Of a stretch of 64,000 bases of DNA, positions 17,127 to 25,862 are shown piece by piece (position 1 is the stretch's first letter; each line of letters begins with the position of its first letter). This DNA is from Leptospira dzoumogneensis (GTDB taxonomy: Bacteria; Spirochaetota; Leptospiria; Leptospirales; Leptospiraceae). The translations under genes and the position numbers were made by a program. The notes under the pieces were generated by a model, which worked only from the letters and a program-made list of their open reading frames with translations, had not been told where the DNA came from and searched no databases. The stretch spans positions 1 to 64,000 of the forward strand of contig NZ_RQHS01000012.1 of NCBI RefSeq assembly GCF_004770895.1, read 5' to 3'.

Positions 17127-17279
17127 GTCTAACTATCGGTTCTGACGCAGCGCTTCGAGATCGCTACGCGACTCTTGCTTGGCCTTCGGCACGTTCCGCT
17201 TTGTCACTCGTCTTGCGAAGCAAGCCTCGCGCCAAGTGTTTCGCACGTGCGGAACGTCGTCAAACCTTGGTCGTTATGC
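17127..17279 (+). repeat. attC site 15
   Basis: R'' GTCTAAC (17127-17133) matches the GTTAGAC start of cassette 14. R' GTTATGC is at 17273-17279. Inner boxes GGTTCTGACG / CGTCAAACC are a type B variant in which both partners changed together. Confidence 0.92.
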
Positions 17280-17626
17280 GCAATCGCCTAAAATTATTTT
17301 ATTTATAAAGAACAAAATTTGCAGAACTTCTTAGGGATTTTTGGTTTCACGAGTTTGTTTTGAAATTCGATGCTTTTGCTTAATGAGAAGAATTAATCAG
17401 TAAATGGACTTTTTTTACTTACTAAATTTTCCTTATGTTCAAGACTCTCTTGACCTTGCAGATTTTTTATTTGAAGCTTTAGGTGTAGATGATAGCTTAT
17501 TGTTTTGAGCTAGCGTGGCGCGCTATTATAGTGGTTAGGCAAGTATCTATGAGTGAAATTCTGACGTTTAATCGAAGATCCATTTTGCGATACTTTTTTA
17601 CCTTCTGTATTACAATAGGCGACTCC
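17280..17626 (+). other. Non-coding cassette, copy 2 of the 347-bp unit
   Basis: Near-copy of 2688-3034 and 23459-23805 with scattered substitutions and compensating single-base indels; all three are 347 bp. The hairpin TCAAGA-CTC-TCTTGA is kept. No gene seen. Confidence 0.75.
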
Positions 17627-17782
17627 GCATAACTGTCGGTGCTTCCGCTCCGCTCGTGGATCGCTAGCGCGACCACTCGCTCGGGCTACGCCACATTTCG
17701 CTTTGTCACTCGTCTTGCATAGCAAGCCTCGCGCCAAGTGCTTACGCACATGCGAAACGTCGGAACACCTTGGTCGTTATGC
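17627..17782 (+). repeat. attC site 16
   Basis: R'' GCATAAC (17627-17633) matches the GTTATGC start of cassette 15. R' GTTATGC is at 17776-17782. Type A outer half with a longer central arm. Confidence 0.92.
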
Positions 17783-17813
17783 GACATGACTGAATGTCTT
17801 ATATGAGATTAAT

Positions 17814-19517
17814 ATGTTGATAAAGAAAATTGGAATTGAAAATTTTGGATGTTATAGAAAGGAAACTAAGTTTGCTTTTAACGACGGATCTTTCCTTATA
17901 GGTGCAAATAATTCAGGGAAGTCTTTTGTTTTAAAGGCAATTGAAGTATTCTTTGACAGTGATAAATTTAATTCTGACTTAATAAATAAATCCGAGTATA
18001 CAAATAAAGGAAAGAACTATAATAAATCACGAATTGAAATTGAATTTAATTTGGGAAAAATTAAATCCGATGCCTTAAAGAAAAGGTTAAGAGATCTTCT
18101 CGGTAAAAACGAAAAAATCGTAAAAACTTTTACCTTTCGTGAAGTCTCAAAGACAATTTTAATTGAATATACGATACAGAGTAAAAAGTATACTGATGAG
18201 AATTTACATGAAGACATTAAGAAACTCTTAGGCTCTATTTCTATCTCCTACATACATCCCCAAGAAGGTAGAGAGATTCTACTCAATGCTCAAGCAAAAT
18301 TAAAGGAGCGTTTGCTTGCAAATTGGGGGAGACATTCATCGATCTCTGAAAGTATTGATCAGCTTAAAAATTCTTGGTTGGAACTCCGCGAAAGAGCGAA
18401 TTCCTACTTATCAAGTTCGTTAACGGCAAATTTGAAAAACATATGGCCTACTTGTGAAATTAAAATTAACCTCCCGCAAAATATTGAGGAAGTATTGGCC
18501 ATTTCTGACATAGAGTTTCGAGGAGATCCGACTTTGCCAGAGATAAACATTACTTCTCAGGGGACAGGTGCGCAAACGACTATACTTTTCCAAACTCACT
18601 TCCTTTTGGATAGTGATAGAAGCTTGCATCGAGGTGAATATCATCCGGTTTGGCTGTTAGAAGAGCCTGAGTCTTTCTTGCATGCTGATATTACGATAAA
18701 ACTAGGAAAATTACTCAATTCAAGCGAATGGCTAAAAAATATTCAAATTATTACCACTACACATTCTCCATTGTTGATTGCTACTTCGAATATCAATTCA
18801 TCAAATATTAGATGGAGCTTATTGGAAAAAGCTGAGATAGTGAAAACGGAAACTTCTGATCGGTGGTCAGAGTCTGATATAAAAGAAATGGGAAAGATGC
18901 TTGGCGATTCCAATTTTCTAACATATTTCGAAACTATAAATAAAGATAGCGCATTATTCATTGAAGATACTCGAAAAGAGACTATCGAAATGTATTCGAG
19001 TGTGGGTATAGAAATTAAGAAGGCTTTAAATGGAATAGGAGAAGTAAAGAAATATATTGAAGTAATTGAATCATATTCTGACCATCTTAATAGCCCGATT
19101 TTTTTCCTTGTTGATTGCGATGAAGGAAAGTCGCAAATAGAAATTTTCCTAAAAAATCAAAAAAGTGAAAGAAAAGGAGTGAAACTATACGAGTATAGAA
19201 AAAATCTATTTATAATACTCTTACCCCCCACGTTTGCGATTGAAAACCTTTTCGAAGAATATGATTCGATTGTAAAAAGAGGAATTGCGCATATAGTTGA
19301 TTCTAATCTTAAACCTGTTCAAGTGGTAGCATCAAATTTCTCTCGAGCCCATGGGCATATGAGAGGTAAAAAATACACAAATGAGCAGGAGGTAATACTA
19401 GATCTTAGAAAACAGCAAGATTTTAAAGACTATTTTTGGGCTGAAGTGAAAAAGAATGCTTTAACTATTTCAAATGATTATGTTGAAATTATTAAAGAGT
19501 ATTTATCTTATCGTTAG
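17814..19517 (+). CDS. OLD-like ATPase/TOPRIM nuclease (cassette 16)
   Basis: 567 residues. Walker A GANNSGKSF (about 30-38), Walker B WLLEEPESFLH (about 279-289) and TTTHSPLLI switch follow the AAA_15/AAA_21 pattern. The C-terminal third has a TOPRIM-like layout: ALFIEDTRKETIE (first acidic residue) and FFLVDCDEGKS (D-x-D near 430). This is the OLD/GajA-type arrangement of phage-defence ATPase-nucleases. No helicase partner (GajB) is in the cassette. ATG is 31 bp after attC 16. Confidence 0.85.
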   Translation: MLIKKIGIENFGCYRKETKFAFNDGSFLIGANNSGKSFVLKAIEVFFDSDKFNSDLINKSEYTNKGKNYNKSRIEIEFNLGKIKSDALKKRLRDLLGKNEKIVKTFTFREVSKTILIEYTIQSKKYTDENLHEDIKKLLGSISISYIHPQEGREILLNAQAKLKERLLANWGRHSSISESIDQLKNSWLELRERANSYLSSSLTANLKNIWPTCEIKINLPQNIEEVLAISDIEFRGDPTLPEINITSQGTGAQTTILFQTHFLLDSDRSLHRGEYHPVWLLEEPESFLHADITIKLGKLLNSSEWLKNIQIITTTHSPLLIATSNINSSNIRWSLLEKAEIVKTETSDRWSESDIKEMGKMLGDSNFLTYFETINKDSALFIEDTRKETIEMYSSVGIEIKKALNGIGEVKKYIEVIESYSDHLNSPIFFLVDCDEGKSQIEIFLKNQKSERKGVKLYEYRKNLFIILLPPTFAIENLFEEYDSIVKRGIAHIVDSNLKPVQVVASNFSRAHGHMRGKKYTNEQEVILDLRKQQDFKDYFWAEVKKNALTISNDYVEIIKEYLSYR

Positions 19518-19524
19518 TCACGTC

Positions 19525-19668
19525 GCATAACTGTCGGTGCTTCCGCTACGTTCGTGGATCGCTAACGCGACCACTCACTCGGGCTACGCCACATTTCACT
19601 ACTGTCACTCGCCTTGCAGAGCAAGTCTCGCGCCAGTGTGAAACGTCGGAACACCTTGGTCGTTAGAC
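19525..19668 (+). repeat. attC site 17
   Basis: R'' GCATAAC (19525-19531) matches the GTTATGC start of cassette 16. R' GTTAGAC is at 19662-19668. Type A. Confidence 0.92.
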
Positions 19669-19685
19669 GAAACTATCGGAAAATT

Positions 19686-20711
19686 ATGACAAAAAATAAA
19701 ATCACGTATTATTTAGGCGCGGGTGTGAGTGTTGATACTATTCCAGTAGTGGAAAAGTTTACCGATGATATGGATTCGATTGCTGGCTTAATTGATCATT
19801 TTATACACGGCGGTAAAAGCCATTCAGCAAAAGACCCGAATTTGTATTTCAAAGAGGACGGTAAAAGCCGCTATAAGCTATATGAAGATTTGAAATCTCT
19901 AAAATCGATTTTAAGCGAACATGCATCCTTTGATACCTATGCAAGAATTCAGTATCTTAGAAAAAACTATCAAGACTTAAAACGGCTTAAGTATATGCTC
20001 AGTTTGTATCTAATCTTATTGCAATTAATGAAGAAAACAAACAAGCGATATGAATCGTTCTTAGCTAGTATCGCAGAAGTAGATGATAATAGCAGTAAAT
20101 TGAGTCTTCCAGAGAACGTAAATTTTATATCCTGGAACTACGATATGCAGCTTGAAAAGGCGATCACTGAATTAATGGGGCACGAGGCTCATAATACTGT
20201 TTATCAAATATTAAATGTAATGCCTTCGATATACAATGTCCTTAAAGAAGAAAATCCGTTTCTCATTAAGCTTAATGGGACGGCTTCCTTTCACTATATT
20301 TTTGACCAATCGAGAGATTTTGTAGAATATCTATTTTCAAAGAGAAATTTTAACGGTATTAAGGAATTGCTAAATTATTATGAAGATATAATTGCAAATC
20401 CCCTAATGAACGCTCCTTTTGCATTTTCTTGGGAAAGAGAAGATTCAATGGTAGAGAGTTGCAGAGAAAAAGCTAAAGAATTGATGTCGCAGACAAATAT
20501 CTTAGTTACTATTGGTTATTCTTTTCCTGTTTTTAATCGCAAAATTGATCGTGAATTACTCAATATGGGAAAAAATATAACTAAAATCTATGTCCAAAAT
20601 TTAGATAATTCCGGTATTATTGTTCGACTTTCGAGTTTAATTGATCGGCCAATCGATATAGTCTCAATAACTGACGTTAGCCAATTTTATATTCCATTTG
20701 AACTTGTGTAA
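19686..20711 (+). CDS. SIR2-like protein (cassette 17)
   Basis: 341 residues from the ATG at 19686; the longer frame begins in attC sequence. YYLGAGVS (8-15) is the NAD-binding GAG motif, NFISWNYDMQLE the N-D region, and ILVTIGYSFP the C-terminal Rossmann strand, so this is a SIR2_2-type domain. The usual K-L-H-G block reads K-L-N-G, placing Asn197 where the catalytic His is expected. In defence systems SIR2 domains deplete NAD+; here the activity is uncertain. Start is 18 bp after attC 17. Confidence 0.8.
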   Translation: MTKNKITYYLGAGVSVDTIPVVEKFTDDMDSIAGLIDHFIHGGKSHSAKDPNLYFKEDGKSRYKLYEDLKSLKSILSEHASFDTYARIQYLRKNYQDLKRLKYMLSLYLILLQLMKKTNKRYESFLASIAEVDDNSSKLSLPENVNFISWNYDMQLEKAITELMGHEAHNTVYQILNVMPSIYNVLKEENPFLIKLNGTASFHYIFDQSRDFVEYLFSKRNFNGIKELLNYYEDIIANPLMNAPFAFSWEREDSMVESCREKAKELMSQTNILVTIGYSFPVFNRKIDRELLNMGKNITKIYVQNLDNSGIIVRLSSLIDRPIDIVSITDVSQFYIPFELV

Positions 20712-20725
20712 GATCCGATAGCTTC

Positions 20726-20869
20726 GTCTAACTGTCGGTGCTTCCGCTCCGCTCGGAGATCGCTAACGCGACTCACTCGCTCGGGCTACGCCACATTTGC
20801 TTCTGTCACTCGTCTTGCAGTTGCAAGCCTCGCGCCATTGCAAACGTCGGAACACCTTGGTCGTTATGC
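20726..20869 (+). repeat. attC site 18
   Basis: R'' GTCTAAC (20726-20732) matches the GTTAGAC start of cassette 17. R' GTTATGC is at 20863-20869. Type A. Confidence 0.92.
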
Positions 20870-20981
20870 GAAATGTGGGGTAAAATTGCCCCCTTTCTCA
20901 TAAGTACTATTGGTAGTGTTTGCCTTTGATTTCAAGATTATTTTTACAAAAATGGACAATATTTAAACTAGAATCTTTGTA

Positions 20982-21009
20982 TTGACATTAGGCACACGTC
21001 TAATAGTAT
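20982..21009 (+). promoter_or_regulatory. Promoter of the cassette 18 toxin-antitoxin operon
   Basis: TTGACA (20982-20987), 16-bp spacer, TAGTAT (21004-21009). The GTG start follows after 6 nt, predicting a leaderless message. Confidence 0.65.
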
Positions 21010-21015
21010 AGATAG

Positions 21016-21563
<548 letters not shown>

Positions 21564-21580
21564 ACAAAACCCCACACTTC

Positions 21581-21741
21581 GCATAACTATCGGTGCTTCC
21601 GCTCCGCTCGGAGATCGCTAACGCGACTCACTCGCTCGGCCTTCGGCACATTGGCTCAGTCACTCGAATTGCAGAGACAATTCTCGCGCCTGTCTTCGCT
21701 TTGCTCAGCGCGCCAACGTCGTCAAGCCTTGGTCGTTAGTT
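21581..21741 (+). repeat. attC site 19 (hybrid)
   Basis: R'' GCATAAC (21581-21587) matches the GTTATGC start of cassette 18. R' GTTAGTT is at 21735-21741. The left box is type A (GGTGCTTCCG) but the right box is type B (CGTCAAGCC), so the two halves do not pair well. Confidence 0.9.
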
Positions 21742-21784
21742 GCAATTCTGGCTTAAAGACGATTTTGATCCGAAAAACTTAAAA

Positions 21785-22195
21785 TCAAATATGAAATGAA
21801 TCCATACTTAGTTTTTTCAAAGATTTAATGAATTCTTGATCAAAAGTAACAATTCGCGCTTCTAATACTTTACCGGCAGCAGCCAAAACTCCATCGCCAT
21901 AATCTTTAATATTTTTTGGCCACAATGATAGTATTATTTCTGGATAATACGCCGCCTCAAAGGTAACGCCTGGATTTGCCAAAAGATCTTGAACTATCTG
22001 GTTTATTTCTTTTTGCTCAATAGAATAAATACTTTTGAAAACAAAAACAATTTCTGAAATATTATGAGAGGTTAGAATGACCTCATATTCTAATCGCGAG
22101 ATTCTTTCCCAAAATAAGACCATTTTTTCATGTTGTTCTTGGTTTCTCTTATTTAAGAATGATATATAACAATTAGTATCTAGAATGAGTTTCAT
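21785..22195 (-). CDS. vapC: PIN-domain (VapC-like) toxin (cassette 19, reverse orientation)
   Basis: 136 residues. The PIN signature is MKLILDTNCYISFL (Asp6), with HNISEIVFV supplying the middle acidic residue, KDYGDGVLAAAGKV the third, and RIVTFDQEFIKSL the last. PIN toxins of TA systems are Mg-dependent RNases. It overlaps the AbrB partner by 4 bp and is transcribed leftward, against the cassette direction. Confidence 0.85.
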   Translation of the reverse strand: MKLILDTNCYISFLNKRNQEQHEKMVLFWERISRLEYEVILTSHNISEIVFVFKSIYSIEQKEINQIVQDLLANPGVTFEAAYYPEIILSLWPKNIKDYGDGVLAAAGKVLEARIVTFDQEFIKSLKKLSMDSFHI

Positions 22196-22434
22196 TTAGA
22201 GTATTTCTTAGCTCTTTCTCCCCAGGCTTTCTTAATGTCTGATTTAATATCAGCGGATCCTTTATTGAGAAACCCTTTGTATTTAAGAAATGGCTTATTT
22301 GCCGATTCTATATGGATTCCTTGCTCATCAATAGACCATTCAATAACATCTTCCATAGAGAGTTTCAGGGAATCTCTTATTTCCTTAGGAATTGTTATTT
22401 GGTATTTTGAAGTGATTTTGGACCTAAGCTTCAT
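22192..22434 (-). CDS. vapB: AbrB/SpoVT-type antitoxin (cassette 19, reverse orientation)
   Basis: 80 residues from the ATG at 22434. The frame is open to TTG at 22470, but those bases are the -35 box. SKITSKYQITIPKEIRDSLKLSMEDVIEW is the AbrB swapped-hairpin DNA-binding fold. The C-terminal tail (KGSADIKSDIKKAWGERA) would bind the PIN toxin. First gene of the operon. Confidence 0.85.
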   Translation of the reverse strand: MKLRSKITSKYQITIPKEIRDSLKLSMEDVIEWSIDEQGIHIESANKPFLKYKGFLNKGSADIKSDIKKAWGERAKKYSK

Positions 22435-22441
22435 GTCCTTA

Positions 22442-22470
22442 CAATAAGATAAAAGGTAAGGAATTGTCAA
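22442..22470 (-). promoter_or_regulatory. Promoter of the reversed PIN/AbrB operon
   Basis: On the - strand: TTGACA (22470-22465), 17-bp spacer, TTATTG (22447-22442); the start codon at 22434 follows after 7 nt. TCTTAT two bases earlier is an alternative -10. Confidence 0.55.
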
Positions 22471-22490
22471 GGCGAAAAAGCCAGAACTGC

Positions 22491-22632
22491 AACTAACTGT
22501 CGGTGCTTCCGCTACGTTCGTGGATCGCTAACGCGACCACTCACTCGGGCTACGCCACATTTTGCTTTGTCACTGCGTTTGCAGAGCAAACTCGTTCCAA
22601 CGCAAAACGTCGGAACACCTTGGTCGTTATGC
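22491..22632 (+). repeat. attC site 20
   Basis: R'' AACTAAC (22491-22497) is the exact partner of the rare GTTAGTT box opening cassette 19. R' GTTATGC is at 22626-22632. Type A. Confidence 0.92.
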
Positions 22633-22719
22633 GAAAGTGGCGGGTAATGTATTCTTTGCGCGCAATGAAGAAGTTCATTTAAGAGTTTGAATTCTGTATT
22701 GAAAACTTTCGAAAAGAAC

Positions 22720-22747
22720 TTTACATATATATAGCTATTTTTATGCT
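22720..22747 (+). promoter_or_regulatory. Promoter of the cassette 20 brnTA operon
   Basis: TTTACA (22720-22725), 16-bp spacer, TATGCT (22742-22747). The GTG start follows after 6 nt. Confidence 0.55.
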
Positions 22748-22753
22748 TAAAAA

Positions 22754-23047
22754 GTGCGCTTTGAATGGGATGTCGAAAAAGAGAAAGTAAACCTTAAAAA
22801 GCATGGTCTTAGTTTTACTGAAGCAGCTTTTGTTTTTACCGACGCCAAAACAATCTATTTACCCGACCCAGATCATTCGATAGGTGAGGAAAGATTAGTT
22901 GCTTTAGGCAAAATCAGAGATTTGACCATTGCCGTTGTAATTTTTGTTGATAAATCGAAAAATGATGAAGAAATTATAAGAATAATTTCGGCAAGAAAAG
23001 CTACTAAGTCTGAAGAGCAACAATATTATTCTAGCGAAATTGATTGA
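22754..23047 (+). CDS. brnT: BrnT toxin (cassette 20)
   Basis: 97 residues from a GTG start. RFEWDVEKEKVNLKKHGLSFTEA and the C-terminal IIRIISARKATKSEEQQYY are textbook BrnT blocks. Closely related to the reversed BrnT at 25201-25491. The antitoxin ATG follows the stop directly. Predicted RNase acting on translation. Confidence 0.9.
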   Translation: MRFEWDVEKEKVNLKKHGLSFTEAAFVFTDAKTIYLPDPDHSIGEERLVALGKIRDLTIAVVIFVDKSKNDEEIIRIISARKATKSEEQQYYSSEID

Positions 23048-23048
23048 T

Positions 23049-23249
23049 ATGAGAGAAGAATACGATTTTTCCAAAGGCAAGCGCAATCTTTACACAAGAT
23101 CTTTGAAAGATCTTCATTTTCCGGTGTATTTGGATCCGGCATTAGAAGAATACTATCAAAAGATCGCGGCGAAAAAGAAGAAAGATTTAAGTTCGATTAT
23201 TAATTCCATTTTGCAAAAGGAAATGGAATTACATGATTCTTTATCATAG
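23049..23249 (+). CDS. brnA: BrnA antitoxin (cassette 20)
   Basis: 66 residues from the ATG at 23049; the in-frame TTG at 23040 would overlap brnT by 8 bp. The opening MREEYDFSKGKRN is shared with the antitoxin at 24995-25204 (MRKEYDFSKSKKN), confirming a family pair. The rest forms the ribbon-helix-helix (FPVYLDPALEEYYQKIAAKKKKDLSSIINSIL). Confidence 0.85.
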   Translation: MREEYDFSKGKRNLYTRSLKDLHFPVYLDPALEEYYQKIAAKKKKDLSSIINSILQKEMELHDSLS

Positions 23250-23290
23250 TAAGCAAATCTTATAATTCATCTTCTAAATCCGCCACCATC

Positions 23291-23458
23291 GCATAACTAA
23301 CAGCTTGTCGCTGCGCTTCGGGCCTGCTTCGCAACCCTCGCTTGGCCTTCGGCACATTGGCTTCTGTCACTCGTCTTGCAGGGCAAGTCTCGTGCCAGCC
23401 TCTAACGCCTCCTTCGGGGCTCAGAGTCGCCAACGTCGGCAAGCGTTGGACGTTATGC
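23291..23458 (+). repeat. attC site 21
   Basis: R'' GCATAAC (23291-23297) matches the GTTATGC start of cassette 20. R' GTTATGC is at 23452-23458. Type C inner boxes (AGCTTG near the left, CGGCAAGCG near the right), shared with attC 28. 168 bp. Confidence 0.9.
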
Positions 23459-23805
23459 GTAATCGCCTAAAATTATTTTATTTATAAAGAACAAAATTTG
23501 CAGAACTTCTTAGGGATTTTTGGTTTCACGAGTTTGTTTTGAAATTCGATGCTTTTGCTTAATCAGAAGAATTAATCAGTAAATAGACTTTTTTTACTTA
23601 CTAAATTTTCCTTATGTTCAAGACTCTCTTGACCTTGCAGATTTTTTATTTGAAGCGTTAGGTGTAGATGGTAGCTTATTGTTTTGAGCTAGCGCGGCGT
23701 GCTATTATAGTGGTTAGGCAAGTATCTATGAGTGAAATTTTGACGTTTAATCTAGGATCCATTTTGCGATACTTTTTTACCTTCTGTATTACAATAGGCG
23801 ACTCC
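23459..23805 (+). other. Non-coding cassette, copy 3 of the 347-bp unit
   Basis: Near-copy of 2688-3034 and 17280-17626, again 347 bp and bounded by GTTATGC / GCATAAC. Its leading attC is type C while its trailing attC is type A, so the copies sit in different contexts. No gene seen. Confidence 0.75.
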
Positions 23806-23946
23806 GCATAACTGTCGGTGCTTCCGCTCCGTTCGTGGATCGCTAACGCGACCACTCACTCGGGCTACGCCACATTTGCTTCTGTCACTTCGTTTGCAGG
23901 GCAAACTCGCGCCATCGCAAACGTCGGAACACCTTGGTCGTTAGGC
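23806..23946 (+). repeat. attC site 22
   Basis: R'' GCATAAC (23806-23812) matches the GTTATGC start of cassette 21. R' GTTAGGC is at 23940-23946. Type A. Confidence 0.92.
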
Positions 23947-23996
23947 GAAATTTAGCTAATTGCTGTTATAAAACTAAAAAACAATGAAGGAAATGA

Positions 23997-24764
23997 ATGA
24001 AAATGAAGTATAAAGTATATATATTGATAGTTTGGGTGACTATGGTTTCTTGCGTTAAGCATTTCTATAAAGAACCTAAGATAGTCAACGATAATAGCCT
24101 ACAGGAAATTAAGAAGAATCGTATAGCTCTCGTTGGATTCCTTCCGTTTGAGGAAACGGGGGGAAATAGAGTTAGAATTGCTTCATTAGATTATAAAAAC
24201 TCTTTAAAAAAATATGTTAAAATAGGAACCCCGATTGAGCAAATTACAGAGAATGGTATCGATTTATCTGTACCAGCAGAAAATGTAAATAGATTTGCCA
24301 GTTTGTATCTTGAAGAAGTTAAAAAGACAGGTTTAGATGAAATAAACAAAGTGTTGCTTATTAAGGAATCTACTAATGGTAATAAGCAAGGATTTCTAAG
24401 AAAGCGCGATGTGGATTTTTACGTAGTTGCGATTCTTGGGCCTCCATTTGCTAGACCATCTGTCTCCGGTTACTTCCTCAGTTTGTTAACGTATGTTCCT
24501 TTTTTGCTTTCATTAGGCACAGTTCCAAATTGGGGAATCATGGAAAATAAGTCTACATTCTTAATATTCGATTCAAAATTAGAACTTCTGCAAAAGAAGG
24601 AATATGACTCTTCATATCATTATTTGATTTCTTGGTTTGTTCCAAAGGAGGGCAATAGAGCCTTTGATGATAATTCCAGGGCGATAGAACCATATCTCGC
24701 AGACATTAGCGAATTTGAAACGGAATTTTTGGCTGATATTCAAATGCGCAAAGGGAGTGATTAG
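23997..24764 (+). CDS. Lipoprotein of unknown function (cassette 22)
   Basis: 255 residues. The signal peptide MKMKYKVYILIVWVTMVSC ends in a lipobox-like VSC, so Cys19 would be lipidated. The mature part is alpha/beta with KNRIALVGFLPFEETGG near the start, and a hydrophobic stretch at about 160-180 (SGYFLSLLTYVPFLLSLG). A GAAGGA ribosome-binding site lies before the ATG. Family not recognised. Confidence 0.75.
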   Translation: MKMKYKVYILIVWVTMVSCVKHFYKEPKIVNDNSLQEIKKNRIALVGFLPFEETGGNRVRIASLDYKNSLKKYVKIGTPIEQITENGIDLSVPAENVNRFASLYLEEVKKTGLDEINKVLLIKESTNGNKQGFLRKRDVDFYVVAILGPPFARPSVSGYFLSLLTYVPFLLSLGTVPNWGIMENKSTFLIFDSKLELLQKKEYDSSYHYLISWFVPKEGNRAFDDNSRAIEPYLADISEFETEFLADIQMRKGSD

Positions 24765-24795
24765 AAAAACATTTTATTTAATACAGCTAAACTTC

Positions 24796-24938
24796 GCCTA
24801 ACTATCGGTGCTTCCGCTCCGCTCATGGATCGCTTCGCGACCACTCGCTCGGGCTACGCCACATTTTGCATTGTCACTGCGCTTGCAGTGGCAAGCTCGT
24901 GCCAAACGCAAAACGTCGGCAAGCCAACGTCGTTAGGC
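24796..24938 (+). repeat. attC site 23 (variant right half)
   Basis: R'' GCCTAAC (24796-24802) matches the GTTAGGC start of cassette 22. R' GTTAGGC is at 24932-24938. The left box is type A but the right half reads CGGCAAGCCAACGTCG, which is neither type A nor B. Confidence 0.88.
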
Positions 24939-24959
24939 GCCATAACGCTTGAAACGTAT

Positions 24960-24979
24960 GCCGGACATCCTTGTCCGGC
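24960..24979. repeat. Short hairpin with ATCCTT hexaloop
   Basis: GCCGGAC-ATCCTT-GTCCGGC, 15 bp downstream of the brnA stop on the - strand. Member of the NTCCNT-loop set; possible terminator for the reversed operon. Confidence 0.6.
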
Positions 24980-24994
24980 TTGATTTAAAGGATT

Positions 24995-25204
24995 TTATTT
25001 CCAAGAAAGATCAATTTTTTTATGTTTAGAAGCGCATTCAGCTAAATATAGATTAATTAGATTTTGGTATGGAATGCCTGTTTGATCTGATAAACCTTTG
25101 AAATAACCTATCGTATCTACATCGACTCTGATGGTAATAGGCTTTTTCAATTTCTTTAAATAAGGATTTTTCTTGGACTTTGAAAAGTCATATTCTTTTC
25201 TCAT
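24995..25204 (-). CDS. brnA: BrnA antitoxin (cassette 23, reverse orientation)
   Basis: 69 residues. MRKEYDFSKSKKNPYLKKLKKPITIRVDVDTIGYFKGLSDQTGIPYQNLINLYL is a BrnA ribbon-helix-helix with the GIPYQ motif. It overlaps brnT by 4 bp and is transcribed leftward. Confidence 0.85.
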   Translation of the reverse strand: MRKEYDFSKSKKNPYLKKLKKPITIRVDVDTIGYFKGLSDQTGIPYQNLINLYLAECASKHKKIDLSWK

Positions 25205-25491
25205 AAAAATGTCTCGTATTGTTTAGATTCAGATTTTGTAGCTTTTCGTGCAGAAATAATTCGTATGATATCTTTTGACGATCTATAGCAATGAGAAACC
25301 ATTAATAGATTAAGCTTGTAGCTAAATCCTAAAATAATGAATCTTTCTTCCTCTTCGGAATGTTCTGGATCATTAATGACCCTGGCATTTTCATCAAAGA
25401 AGACAGTTTTAGCTTCTTCGAATGAAATTCCATGCTTTCTTTTATTAGATAGGTTTTTAACTGAATCCCATTCAAAGTCAATTTCTGACAT
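25201..25491 (-). CDS. brnT: BrnT toxin (cassette 23, reverse orientation)
   Basis: 96 residues. DFEWDSVKNLSNKRKHGISFEEAKTVF and IIRIISARKATKSESKQYE are BrnT blocks; sister of the cassette 20 toxin. First gene of the leftward operon, with its own promoter. Confidence 0.9.
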   Translation of the reverse strand: MSEIDFEWDSVKNLSNKRKHGISFEEAKTVFFDENARVINDPEHSEEEERFIILGFSYKLNLLMVSHCYRSSKDIIRIISARKATKSESKQYETFL

Positions 25492-25493
25492 AT

Positions 25494-25531
25494 GTATATT
25501 ATCAATATACTATACATATATACTGCGTCAA
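25494..25531 (-). promoter_or_regulatory. Promoter and operator of the reversed brnTA operon
   Basis: On the - strand: TTGACG (25531-25526), 16-bp spacer, TATATT (25509-25504); the start codon at 25491 follows after 12 nt. A perfect palindrome GTATATT-ATC-AATATAC (25494-25510) covers the -10 and start site and is a likely BrnA operator. Confidence 0.6.
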
Positions 25532-25573
25532 TAAGATTTATGAGGAAAGAATAAAGGTTAGGGGATCCTCAGA

Positions 25574-25589
25574 GCGCCATCCGTGGCGC
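25574..25589. repeat. Short hairpin with ATCCGT hexaloop
   Basis: GCGCC-ATCCGT-GGCGC between the reversed brnTA promoter and attC 24. Member of the NTCCNT-loop set. Confidence 0.6.
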
Positions 25590-25607
25590 ATTTGAAGCGT
25601 TACGGCT

Positions 25608-25749
25608 GCCTAACTATCGGTGCTTCCGCTCCGCTCGTGGATCGCTAACGCGACCACTCACTCGGGCTATGCCACATTTGCTTCTGTCACTCGCCTTGCA
25701 AGGCAAGCCTCGTGCCATCGCAAACGTCGGAACACCTTGGTCGTTAGGC
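25608..25749 (+). repeat. attC site 24
   Basis: R'' GCCTAAC (25608-25614) matches the GTTAGGC start of cassette 23. R' GTTAGGC is at 25743-25749. Type A. Confidence 0.92.
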
Positions 25750-25780
25750 GTAATAAACCTTGCAAACTACTTTAATACCT

Positions 25781-25800
25781 CCCGGACATCCATGTCCGGG
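25781..25800. repeat. Short hairpin with ATCCAT hexaloop
   Basis: CCCGGAC-ATCCAT-GTCCGGG in the leader of cassette 24, 27 bp before the higBA promoter. Member of the NTCCNT-loop set. Confidence 0.6.
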
Positions 25801-25826
25801 TATGAAAAATTTATCATTTTTTGAGA

Positions 25827-25857
25827 TTGACTATACTTACAATTTCTGTAAGTATAG
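25827..25857 (+). promoter_or_regulatory. Promoter and operator of the cassette 24 higBA operon
   Basis: TTGACT (25827-25832), 18-bp spacer, AGTATA (25851-25856). An inverted repeat with 11-bp arms (CTATACTTACA / TGTAAGTATAG, 5-nt centre, 25831-25857) lies across the spacer and -10. It is the expected HigA autoregulatory site. The TTG start follows after 6 nt. Confidence 0.65.
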
Positions 25858-25862
25858 GTAAA

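Noticed and set aside
17814..19517. Calling this gene gajA of a Gabija system
   Set aside because: No UvrD-like GajB partner follows; the next gene is SIR2-like in a separate cassette.
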